A stretch of 64,000 bases of DNA from Paenibacillus sinopodophylli (GTDB lineage: Bacteria; Bacillota; Bacilli; Paenibacillales; Paenibacillaceae), in contig NZ_VDBO01000001.1 in assembly GCF_005930355.1 (NCBI RefSeq), forward strand, positions 1,461,339-1,525,338. Direction: 5' to 3'. This document shows, piece by piece, positions 37,934-45,363 of the stretch. The number at the start of each line of letters is the position of its first letter. The first letter of the stretch is position 1. The notes below the pieces were generated by a model. That model saw only the letters and a program-made list of their open reading frames with translations, did no database searches and had not been told where the DNA came from. The position numbers and the translations under genes were made by a program.

Positions 37934-38504
37934 TTTATCATCCTCCACCGTTTACTGTCTTGGACAATCGTATCACTAAACGGTATTTAAAAATACATTG
38001 ATTTTGATATGGGTTTTGATACATTTTAAACTTGAAATTAGCAGTATTCTTACAATTTTAGATGTTCCAATATTATGTATCATAAACCATCGTTTTAGAA
38101 ACTCATTTTAACGTTCTTTATTCTAGCAAAACTCATAAGCATTATTTAAACGTTAACCGTTGCCAACTTCATCGTATTTTCTAAAACCAATATAGTATTT
38201 ACGTTAGAGCTACAGCCACACTTCATAGATAGTGGAACGTTTGTTTTCAATATCTTCCATAAATCATACACCTTCATTACACTATTGGCTTCGTAGAAAC
38301 TCAATCAGCTCTTTCGGTATAAAGCGTCTAATCTTCTCAAGCTTTTTGTGAGCAATCGTTACGTTCGCACAGCATTAGATACAGTTTTAGAATATGAATG
38401 ATTTCGTCAAAGGCTAGCTAATCATGTCTTTTGCAAATACTATACTTGACCTTTAAGCGCAATAGAATACCATTTCATTATTGGATGCAATTGACCATTG
38501 ATCC
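37934..38504. other. 571-base region with a short gene remnant
   Basis: No intact gene is seen. On the minus strand bases 38282-38362 encode VTIAHKKLEKIRRFIPKEL and a few more codons up to a stop, with coding character but no start, so it looks like the 3' remnant of a lost gene. The rest is AT-rich without features I can support. Confidence 0.4.
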
Positions 38505-38705
38505 TCAATTAAGTTTACTTACATGATATTCAAACGTATCAATTTCTTTACCTTCCCATTCTATCCGCACTCGATAGTCCTCCTGATCCTCATCTTCATC
38601 AATTTCTAAATATCTTCGTAAAACACCTTCAGACATGTTTCCATCTATAGGGTTCAGAAAGGCAACCTTCTCACCACTTATAAATCTCCGCTGTTTTTTC
38701 TTCAA
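38505..38705 (-). CDS. Small hypothetical protein
   Basis: The TTG at 38705 follows AGGAGG at nine bases. The 66 residues (MKKKQRRFISGEKVAFLNP ... EVEYHVSKLN-like end, acidic centre EIDEDEDQEDYRVRIEW) form a compact beta-rich basic-acidic protein similar in feel to small KOW/SH3-like proteins. No family is recognised. It is the first of a series of very small minus-strand genes up to 41.3 kb. Confidence 0.6.
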   Translation of the reverse strand: MKKKQRRFISGEKVAFLNPIDGNMSEGVLRRYLEIDEDEDQEDYRVRIEWEGKEIDTFEYHVSKLN

Positions 38706-38788
38706 TTTTTCCGACCTCCTATTAAAAGCAAACTTTCATTTTAACAACTTGTCGTTACTGACTATTCAATTTGTTATCACATCTCTAT

Positions 38789-39310
38789 CTATTTCACTTT
38801 ATACTGTTTAACCGATAAATTATTCCGAAGCAAAGTTTCAAATTCCTTTATCTGTTCTGAGTTTGCGAAAAATGATCTTGGAATAATCAATGCCTTATTT
38901 TTAGCAATTAAGATTGAATGAAGTTTGTGGTTTTGTTTAGCTTGATAAACATCACTCCATTTCATTTCCCATTTACCAACTTCGGATTCAATACCAATTC
39001 CATCATTTCCAATAAAATAAGAATATTCCTTCTGTAATAACCTATCGCTCTTAAATACATTTTTATATTTGATGGTTGCAAAAATTGCAGTAACTAAAGT
39101 AAATAAACCGCTAACCATTAAACCTATTACTATGTACATTGGCAAATCACTCACATTAAACGATGATACTATTAGAACTGTAAGCATAAAAATAACAAAT
39201 AAATTTACAAATTGAAGTAAGTTCTTATTTTTATTGTGCAGTACTTGAAAGTCCATATAATCTTGATAAGATAACTTGCCTTTAACTGATAACTTTTCTT
39301 GAGAATCCAT
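38789..39310 (-). CDS. YcxB-like membrane protein
   Basis: AAGGAG lies seven bases before the ATG. The 173-residue protein has two adjacent membrane helices (NLLQFVNLFVIFMLTVLIVSS and MYIVIGLMVSGLFTLVTAIFA) and a C-terminal soluble domain with the YcxB signature: YFIGNDGIGIESEVGKWEMKWSDVYQAKQNHKLHSILIAKNKALIIPRSFF. YcxB-like proteins are widespread in Bacillales and have no assigned function; some are found next to toxin-immunity genes, which suits this cluster. Confidence 0.75.
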   Translation of the reverse strand: MDSQEKLSVKGKLSYQDYMDFQVLHNKNKNLLQFVNLFVIFMLTVLIVSSFNVSDLPMYIVIGLMVSGLFTLVTAIFATIKYKNVFKSDRLLQKEYSYFIGNDGIGIESEVGKWEMKWSDVYQAKQNHKLHSILIAKNKALIIPRSFFANSEQIKEFETLLRNNLSVKQYKVK

Positions 39311-39334
39311 TTAGCACTCCTTAAGATTTAGAGT

Positions 39335-39490
39335 TTAAACATTCGGTAAGCTCTTAAACATCGTTACCACATTCACAACGTTGCCAGCTTCGTCTAGTTC
39401 GCGAATAATAACGGCTGTTGCTTGTTCCTTCGGTACTTCTTTCCAATTGGCATCATAAAATCCGATTTCTGAACGCTCTGTCATATGCAT
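39335..39490 (-). CDS. Small hypothetical protein, 51 residues
   Basis: An ATG at 39490 follows GGAGGG at eight bases and begins MHMTERSEIGFYDANWKEVP, ending NVVTMFKSLPNV. It has no membrane segment. The good ribosome-binding site and the protein-like composition support it as a real gene. Family unknown. Confidence 0.55.
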   Translation of the reverse strand: MHMTERSEIGFYDANWKEVPKEQATAVIIRELDEAGNVVNVVTMFKSLPNV

Positions 39491-39568
39491 CGTCCGAACC
39501 CTCCGAAAAACCTTCTACTATTTTTCTCAATTGTCGCTTTAGTGCATGAAGAATGTAATCCATCCACT

Positions 39569-39768
39569 TTAAAACAACCCTTTTATCAGGTCATCAATAG
39601 CATCGAATCTCATAGAAAAAGTTAGACTACAATTAGTACAAACTTCAGCAATCACAGTTAACCCAAACGTAAAAACCTTATCTTTGGCAATAGTCTAGCA
39701 TCACGTGTTAATCTACTCCAACCAATTTCCTCACACCTACATTGAGGATTTATAAGCTTATCATTCAT
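39569..39768 (-). pseudogene. Small CxC/CxxC protein gene, frameshifted
   Basis: From an ATG at 39768 (AGAGG eight bases before) the frame reads MNDKLINPQCRCEEIGWSR and then shifts. The second frame continues TIAKDKVFTFGLTVIAEVCTNCSLTFS and ends DDLIKGLF. The two halves make one protein of about 65 residues with a CxC plus CxxC pair, probably zinc-binding. The total of 200 bases shows one base lost or gained. Its start overlaps the upstream gene's stop by eight bases. Confidence 0.5.
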
Positions 39769-40186
39769 ACCCAATACCTCTTTCCAAACTATCAATAAAT
39801 CGAACTAAGCGTTTAAGTTTTACCAGATTGAAATGTATTTCAATAACCTTTATTACGATAATTCTAATCCATTCAGATAATTCTTTGATTTCTAATGATT
39901 CGGTAAATACCCTAGTCTTTTTAACCCAAGTAACATCAAGACTCAGATTTTTTTCTTCATCTGTTTGTGGGATATAGATTATAAATATGCTGTATTCATT
40001 TTCTCACAATTCTTTTAAGGAAATATGATTATTTGATAAAGTTACTTCGCAAAAACCTTGGTACGAACTGACTCTTCTGTAATATGGCAATGAATATAAA
40101 AAGGCGTATCTAGTCTTAGTAGCTTGCTTATTCTTAGGATCAAGATATGGAGCGCATATAGCCCAATCACTTTTAGATGTTTTCAA
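39761..40186 (-). pseudogene. Hypothetical gene with single in-frame TGA
   Basis: From the ATG at 40186 a 60-codon frame (MKTSKSDWAICAPYLDPKNK ... NNHISLKEL) meets TGA at 40004-40006, then continues in the same frame for 80 codons (ENEYSIFIIYIPQTDEEKN ... DSLERGIGYE) to 39761. Both halves look coding, so the natural protein was about 141 residues. The lesion is one base (for example from CGA or TGG). No family is recognised. Confidence 0.5.
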
Positions 40187-40211
40187 CCAGCTTTAACCTT
40201 CGTGAAACTAA

Positions 40212-40360
40212 TCATTTATCGTCTTTTCGTAAGAAAGTTACTTCGCCATATGCAAAGCTCCAGCCATCGACAACCTTCCATCCAGTAGCCATCCAAGCTT
40301 TTGCTTGTGATCTTGATGGATTTTTTGAGTTCCCCCATTAAAGTAATAATATCTCCGTTT
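40212..40360 (-). pseudogene. Small gene remnant with frameshift at a G run
   Basis: The minus strand encodes RRYYYFNGG up to a run of five G, after which the coding-like frame moves by one base to SKNPSRSQAKAWMATGWKV and ends EVTFLRKDDK. A homopolymer slip is the simplest reading. Function unknown. Confidence 0.4.
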
Positions 40361-40366
40361 TATATC

Positions 40367-40615
40367 CTATAGATATTTCTCTAAGTCGATAATTTTATTT
40401 TGAAGTATTTTATATACCTCTGTATCATCTCCAGTGCAGTACAACTTATCTTTTTGCAGTTTCTTGCAAAGGTCAACGCAAGCTTTAATTTGTTTTTCTG
40501 ACATGTCTTCTTTAATGTCAAACATCTCACCATCTGAATTCATCCAATATCCATCAACACTCTTAATAGGTGGGTATCCTATTTTGAAAATTTGCATGTT
40601 TGATCCATTTGACAT
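40367..40615 (-). CDS. Small hypothetical protein, 82 residues
   Basis: AAAGGTGG lies before the ATG. The protein MSNGSNMQIFKIGYPPIKSV ... VYKILQNKIIDLEKYL has two cysteines in the helical middle (CVDLCKKL) and no membrane segment. No family is recognised; size and neighbours fit an orphan immunity-type gene. Confidence 0.5.
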   Translation of the reverse strand: MSNGSNMQIFKIGYPPIKSVDGYWMNSDGEMFDIKEDMSEKQIKACVDLCKKLQKDKLYCTGDDTEVYKILQNKIIDLEKYL

Positions 40616-40767
40616 TTCAATACCACCTTTAAAATCAGTTTTTCATTGTACCTTGAAAACAATATTGCATTATTGATATTCCTTGCCATTACCTTAAACG
40701 ATTCTTCATAAAACTCCTGAATACTACTGCTATTTTTTAATGTGAAATAATAACGATTCGTTCGCAA
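40579..40767 (-). CDS. Possible small protein, 62 residues
   Basis: A TTG at 40767 lies close to AAAGGAGG (three bases), an imperfect spacing. The frame LRTNRYYFTLKNSSSIQEFY ... continues into the next gene by 37 bases. It could be a real short gene or the 5' remnant of a larger one. I give it low weight. Confidence 0.3.
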   Translation of the reverse strand: MRTNRYYFTLKNSSSIQEFYEESFKVMARNINNAILFSRYNEKLILKVVLKCQMDQTCKFSK

Positions 40768-40790
40768 CGTCCTCCTTTAAAATCCGTGTT

Positions 40791-41090
40791 TTAATAGTCA
40801 AATTTTTTCATTTGGTATTCACCAGCGCTACTCTCGGATACTTTGCATCCTAATTCATTAAGTTTTTTCGCAAGATCGTCAGAAAAACGTCCACTAAACG
40901 TAATAATGCCAGTATAAGCAGATTCACTTCTATTCATTAAATAGAGGGCACTTAGCAGATGGGAAATTGTTCTAAGCCTATAGTCATAATCCATGCTAGA
41001 TATTTCAATATATTCATTTTCAGAGTTGATCCATAATCCACTTTCTGCAAACACACCGGCATAACAATCTTTAAATTCTGAATCTTTCAT
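40791..41090 (-). CDS. Small hypothetical protein, 99 residues
   Basis: The ATG follows GGGAG at 12 bases. The 99 residues (MKDSEFKDCYAGVFAESGLW ... GCKVSESSAGEYQMKKFDY) form a soluble, acidic protein; the central LRTISHLLSALYLMNRSESAY is helical. No family is recognised. It begins the run of small minus-strand genes. Confidence 0.5.
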   Translation of the reverse strand: MKDSEFKDCYAGVFAESGLWINSENEYIEISSMDYDYRLRTISHLLSALYLMNRSESAYTGIITFSGRFSDDLAKKLNELGCKVSESSAGEYQMKKFDY

Positions 41091-41125
41091 AACATAAAAC
41101 AGCTCCCCCGAATAAAATCAGACTC

Positions 41126-41317
41126 TTATTTAAACATGTTTGATTTTTGATTTTTCTTTCCGTTGTTATAGCTGCGCTCAAGTACATGAATTAATAAGAA
41201 TACACCTGCTATGGTAAATCCTCCACTTACTCAATAGTTATTATTGGATAAAAACTTCATTGAGAGTTGTATGAATAGGATAGCTACTATTATTTTAATA
41301 ATCAGCTTGTAATCCAT
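41126..41317 (-). pseudogene. Small two-helix membrane protein gene with in-frame TGA
   Basis: From an ATG at 41317 the frame reads MDYKLIIKIIVAILFIQLSM ... NNNY, then TGA, then continues in the same frame VSGGFTIAGVFLLIHVLERS ... NMFK to 41126. Together they make a 63-residue protein with two membrane helices. The single stop and intact second half suggest recent loss. Confidence 0.45.
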
Positions 41318-41580
41318 AAAGGCGAATTTCCCCCTCAAGTAGTACACCAACTTTCATTTAAACTTCCTTCTCTTCCAGCAATTATACGATATAATAGGTA
41401 ATATGTCTCAATCTATGACAAATAAAGCAGTATCAATAAGTATTCTTTCCTATAACGTTACGTATGAAAAATATCAAATAGAATGGTAAAGAATCGCAAT
41501 GAAGCTATTGAAAAGACTATTACGCTATATACTTTACACACTAGCTTTTCTTTGTTTTTACCTGCCAAGGAGTTGAAACG

Positions 41581-42411
41581 TTGGATAATATCGTTAGGTT
41601 ATATGGGGAATTGCACTTAAATAAGTTGAGATTGCAATTATCAAGAATGAAAAAACCAGAAGGTGTCCCATACTTCCTTACTGCCACTGATGAGGGGGCA
41701 TTAATCAGGCAAGTTGAATATGATAAGTATCTTGAGGTAGCGTTTAAACATGAGATAATGGATGATGATTTACGCAACCGATTAATGTCGAACGTCTGGA
41801 GTACCTTCTTCCAAGCAAAAAATGAACTAATGGCGGCTTATTGTGTTGAAAGCAACGGTCATAAAATCTCATTTCATCCCAAAGGCAAAAACAACACTAA
41901 AGGCGAGTTTACAATTCACACTGAATCAGACAATATCTTTGTTGAAGTAAAATCCCCTATCAAGGAGCCTGATAGCATTGTGTGGAGTGGTAATGATGCG
42001 CTTAGCATTCGTAAGACAATTAAAGATGCCGCTAATAAGCAACTAGATAAGAACAATACTAACCTACTGATCTTTTCAGGTAATATGAGGATTCCAATTA
42101 CTCACAGCTATCATTCAGGCATTATAGAAGCGTTGTACGGCGAAGAAAAACTGGTCTTTTCTACAAATAGCTCTAATTTATCCAACGTGCCTGAGAGACA
42201 TTTTGAAGCTTCTGGATTGTTCCAGTCACATCGTAACACCCGAATCAGTGCTGTAGCAACACTTCAGGATCTTCTGACAGAGAAGGGATACCATTATAGC
42301 TTTAAGTTATTCCATAATCCGTTTGCACTCAAGAAGATAAGCATTGATTTGTTTAAAGGAATAAAACAATACGCCTATAACGATGAAACAGATCAAATGA
42401 ACTGGATATAA
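41581..42411 (+). CDS. Predicted PD-(D/E)XK-like protein
   Basis: The TTG at 41581 is eight bases after AAGGAG. The 276-residue soluble protein has a core typical of restriction-endonuclease folds: a helix with Glu (FFQAKNELMAAYCVE, E83), then EFTIHTESDNIFVEVKSPIKE (D117, E122, K124), the usual acidic-x(n)-E-x-K arrangement, and later LLIFSGNMR. It is the only plus-strand gene of the inner island. No methylase is beside it. Nuclease activity is inferred from the motif only; the family name is not recognised. Confidence 0.55.
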   Translation: MDNIVRLYGELHLNKLRLQLSRMKKPEGVPYFLTATDEGALIRQVEYDKYLEVAFKHEIMDDDLRNRLMSNVWSTFFQAKNELMAAYCVESNGHKISFHPKGKNNTKGEFTIHTESDNIFVEVKSPIKEPDSIVWSGNDALSIRKTIKDAANKQLDKNNTNLLIFSGNMRIPITHSYHSGIIEALYGEEKLVFSTNSSNLSNVPERHFEASGLFQSHRNTRISAVATLQDLLTEKGYHYSFKLFHNPFALKKISIDLFKGIKQYAYNDETDQMNWI

Positions 42412-42441
42412 AAAAGAAGGAGCTGCTACTTAGGCTCCTTC
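42411..42441 (-). terminator. Terminator between convergent island genes
   Basis: Perfect arms GAAGGAGC (42416-42423) and GCTCCTTC (42434-42441). On the minus strand six T follow, so it ends the gene at 42539; its A-rich other side is the end of the plus-strand gene. Confidence 0.7.
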
Positions 42442-42538
42442 CCATTGCGTCTCAAGATTCAGCACCCTCATACTAAATGCAGCTTAGTACTTTCAGCAGA
42501 ATTCTATTTAAACTTGGATCAAAACAACATTCCATAAT

Positions 42539-43309
42539 CTATTCTGTTTCCACAAGCTCAATTCCTACAGCTATTTTTGCTTCAAGTATTTTAGTAACAC
42601 CACTCATCACAAAAGCATCAGACAATTGTATTTCTTCCTTGAATTTTGACATATGACTTGGTTTTTGATCATCTAGAAATTTAAGTATAATTTCAAATGC
42701 TTCTTTTTTTGTATAATAAGCAGTTGATAAATCGCTTTTCGCTTCATTTAACATCTTTTTCACATCTTTAGGGAGGTTTTCTGGTACAGCTAAACTATAA
42801 AACTCAGATTGAACATACTTAGCAGCGTCTCTTGCCTTTTCAGTAGCTTCATACGCTGTAAAGATGTCGACACTTCCATCGCCTAGTCCAGCCATTGCTT
42901 TCTGGTAATATTCAATGAATGGCTTTATTTCATCTTCCAAAGCATAAGCGCCTTTTTCAAATTCTAATACTGCAACTTTATTTTCTTCTTTGGCTTTCTG
43001 TTCAGCTTTGGCCTTATTTTCAGCTGCTAGCTTTATTTTAGCTTCCTCTTTTTCTTTATCTTCTTTTATTTTCTTCTCGTCTACAACAGTCTTGAGCTCT
43101 TGTTTAACTGCTGGTACAATTGTAGCTTCGGCTTCTGCCGTTATGGTTAATGACTTTTCTTCTGTGCTGTTCGGTGTAATAGCAATAATCAGGGCAATAA
43201 CAGACCAAGTTACACCTACAATCTTCATGTTCCTACTGAGCCTCTTCCAAGTAAACAAAATCATAATGAAAGGAATAAAAATCCACCCTAAAACTTTAAG
43301 AAATTTCAA
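42539..43309 (-). CDS. Membrane-anchored coiled-coil protein
   Basis: The TTG at 43309 follows GAGGAG. The 256-residue protein starts with two short membrane helices (FLKVLGWIFIPFIMILFTW and MKIVGVTWSVIALIIAI), then a Glu/Lys/Ala-rich coiled coil (VVDEKKIKEDKEKEEAKIKLAAENKAKAEQ in two pieces, about 75-110), and a helical extracytoplasmic or cytoplasmic domain. No family is recognised. The composition resembles phage- or plasmid-borne membrane proteins of Bacillales. Confidence 0.6.
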   Translation of the reverse strand: MKFLKVLGWIFIPFIMILFTWKRLSRNMKIVGVTWSVIALIIAITPNSTEEKSLTITAEAEATIVPAVKQELKTVVDEKKIKEDKEKEEAKIKLAAENKAKAEQKAKEENKVAVLEFEKGAYALEDEIKPFIEYYQKAMAGLGDGSVDIFTAYEATEKARDAAKYVQSEFYSLAVPENLPKDVKKMLNEAKSDLSTAYYTKKEAFEIILKFLDDQKPSHMSKFKEEIQLSDAFVMSGVTKILEAKIAVGIELVETE

Positions 43310-43423
43310 GACTTTCTCCTCATTTCTATCATTTTCATCTTATTATATATAACTTGACAATATAAGTAACCAAAAATAATCCGAAAGTACTAATTTTAGG
43401 AATTAAACCTGTATTTCATTCGC

Positions 43424-43620
43424 TTATTTCAATTCAATATTATAAATATCTTTCAAACATTCCTTGATTTCGTACGCCAAATCCGAGTGTCCCATTTTCC
43501 AAGACGTATACTCTGGAAAAGCTTCATCTGGAAACAAGGTTAGTATCTCTTCATCAACGCTCGTATCATCTTCATCTTTACCAAACCTAGCCCTTAATGC
43601 ACAAACAATATATTCTGGGT
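43424..43620 (-). pseudogene. 3' gene fragment at the left end of the IS4 element
   Basis: The minus strand encodes ASDPEYIVCALRARFGKDED ... SDLAYEIKECLKDIYNIELK and a stop at 43424. It has no start: upstream the IS end is reached. It is the C-terminal part of a small acidic protein cut by the element. Confidence 0.55.
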
Positions 43621-45070
43621 CACTAGCGTTGCATTAATGTTCTCTGAATCTTCAAAAGATTCTGGTTTATTTGTATTTGCACATAAAAATATCCTTTACA
43701 ATGGAATGGAGAGGTAGACCTGTCCATAAATCCACTGAAAAGGACATCAGCATGGACATTCATACGCTATTTTCTTCATTTGATAAATGGCTTGCGCCGA
43801 TTTGTACGAAAACGTTTACAACCGCCGTGGCGGACGCCCAGCAGGATAAATACGCAAAGAAGCTGACGACTACAGCCTATCTCAAACTGTTTCTGCTTGC
43901 TCAGCTTCAAAATCGCAAAGGCCTGCAGCACATAGCTGACGATGTTTTGTGCGGTGAATTGCAGCGTGAGCTAGGGCAAACTTCCATCTCGGCCGCACAG
44001 CTCAGCCGCAAGCATAAACAAGTCGATCCCGAGCTTCTACGACGCGTGTTTGAGCTGCTCGCGAAACGCGTGTTCGCCAGACAAGGTGCGACCGTTCAGC
44101 ATCATAAGATCAAAATCATCGACTCAACCACCGTCACACTCTGTCTGCAGAAATTCAAATGGGCCGAGTTTCGCAAGACGAAGGCAGGCATCAAAATCCA
44201 CATGTGACTGGCTTATCTGGACACGCACGAGGTCATTCCGGAGAAAGCCACGGTTACCGTAGCGAAGAAAAATGATCGCACGCAAATGGAGGAACTTGTC
44301 CATGAGCCTGGTGTAACCTACATTTTTGATCGCGGCTACATCGACTACACTTTATTTGACCGCTACTGCAGGGATGAGATATTCTTTGTGACCCGCCTGA
44401 AGAGCAACACGCACATCGAGCCTCTGGAGGGATGAGTGTGCCTGCAGACAGCTTGGTATCGTCCGATTGCATCGTGCGAATTGGCCTCCCAGCAGAAGAA
44501 GATGAAACATGCCCTACGAATGGTTCAAACCGAAGACTCGCAAGGAAACTTGCTTTTTCTGGTGACCAACCGCTTCGACTTGACGTGCGATGAAATTAGT
44601 GAGATGTACCGCAGCCGCTGGGCCATTGAGACCTTTTTCAAGTGGATGAAGTAGCATTTGCAGATCAAACATTTTTACGGGACGAGTGAACAGGCCGTTA
44701 CGAATCAGATTTGGATCGCACTCATCGCATTCTGTTTGCTCGTGCTGGTGAAGCTGGAAACGAAAGTGAAACACAGCTTGCTGCAACTCACACGATGGCT
44801 TATTAAGCTATTATGGCAGCCGTGTGGTAGTTGGATCAGGCAACTCAAGAAGAAGCCGAGTCGAACATCGCGTGGACGACAGCGAAAGCACACCCAAGTT
44901 TGATCAAGCGGGCTGAATGCAAAGACGAACAGCTACGTATATAAATGTATAATTCAACCAAACGGAAGAACTACCTTTGAGAGCTGTTCGACCTTTTTCA
45001 TTTCACCCTGAAAACTTATTTTCTGAATATTCACTTTTTCGTGACTCGGAGGTTTTATGCAACGCTAGTG
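43621..45070 (+). mobile_element. IS4-family element, decayed
   Basis: The 1,450-bp element is bounded by inverted repeats CACTAGCGTTGCAT-AA (left, 43621) and its complement ending at 45070; 14 bases match perfectly. Inside is a plus-strand DDE transposase with several lesions. The flanks share no 9-12-bp duplication and carry pieces of what look like two different genes, so the element probably took part in a rearrangement after insertion. Confidence 0.8.
43752..44903 (+). pseudogene. IS4-family transposase, multiply interrupted
   Basis: From the ATG at 43752 (MDIHTLFSSFDKWLAPI) the protein matches IS4/IS231-type transposases: IIDSTTVTL with the first Asp, YIFDRGYIDY with the second, and YRSRWAIETFFKWMK with the Glu. 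Stops occur at 44205 (TGA after KIHM, CGA ancestral), in the region of 44431 with two compensating frameshifts, and 44652 (TAG after WMK, CAG ancestral). At least two lesions are C-to-T changes. Confidence 0.85.
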
Positions 45071-45216
45071 AACTTATATAGAAGCTCGTCAGTGATGAAT
45101 ATTAACTTAACCTGATCACCAACGCTTAGTTTTTCAAGAACCTATTCGCTTGGAAGATAAAAGGTGTATGGTGCTTCTTTGTGAATCTCCACAGGACTTT
45201 CTAATTTCCATGTCAT
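45071..45216 (-). pseudogene. 5' gene fragment at the right end of the IS4 element
   Basis: An ATG at 45216 follows GGAGG. The frame reads MTWKLESPVEIHKEAPYTFY, LPSE, an in-frame TAG, then VLEKLSVGDQVKLIFITDEL to the IS end. The start resembles small Bacillus proteins with a DUF2185/DUF2314-like fold, often immunity proteins. The stop codon and the IS both disable it. Confidence 0.5.
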
Positions 45217-45251
45217 AAATGTTCCTCCTGCAAATAATCTGTCATATCCTT

Positions 45252-45292
45252 CATTCGATTTAATTATGACATTGATATCCTTATATGCATAG
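45252..45292 (-). pseudogene. rtcB 3' remnant
   Basis: About 41 bases match rtcB positions 52761-52800 with roughly five differences and encode YAYKDINVIIKSNE, against YAYKDINAIIESHE in the intact RtcB. No further rtcB sequence is found on either side. It is a relic of a second rtcB copy or of a duplication carried with the small gene beside it. Confidence 0.6.
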
Positions 45293-45307
45293 TGCCACAG
45301 ATTCAGC

Positions 45308-45331
45308 AAAAAAGCCGCCATCAAGGCGACT
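45308..45331 (-). terminator. Terminator of the GH3 gene
   Basis: On the minus strand stem AGTCGCC/GGCGGCT with a five-base loop is followed by six T. It lies 33 bases after the GH3 stop codon. Confidence 0.85.
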
Positions 45332-45363
45332 TTTTCAGCATACATACGCTCATTAATTATCCA

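Noticed and set aside
45142-45345. 67-codon minus-strand frame downstream of GH3
   Set aside because: It runs through the GH3 terminator and an rtcB relic; only the part from the ATG at 45216 is a plausible gene start.
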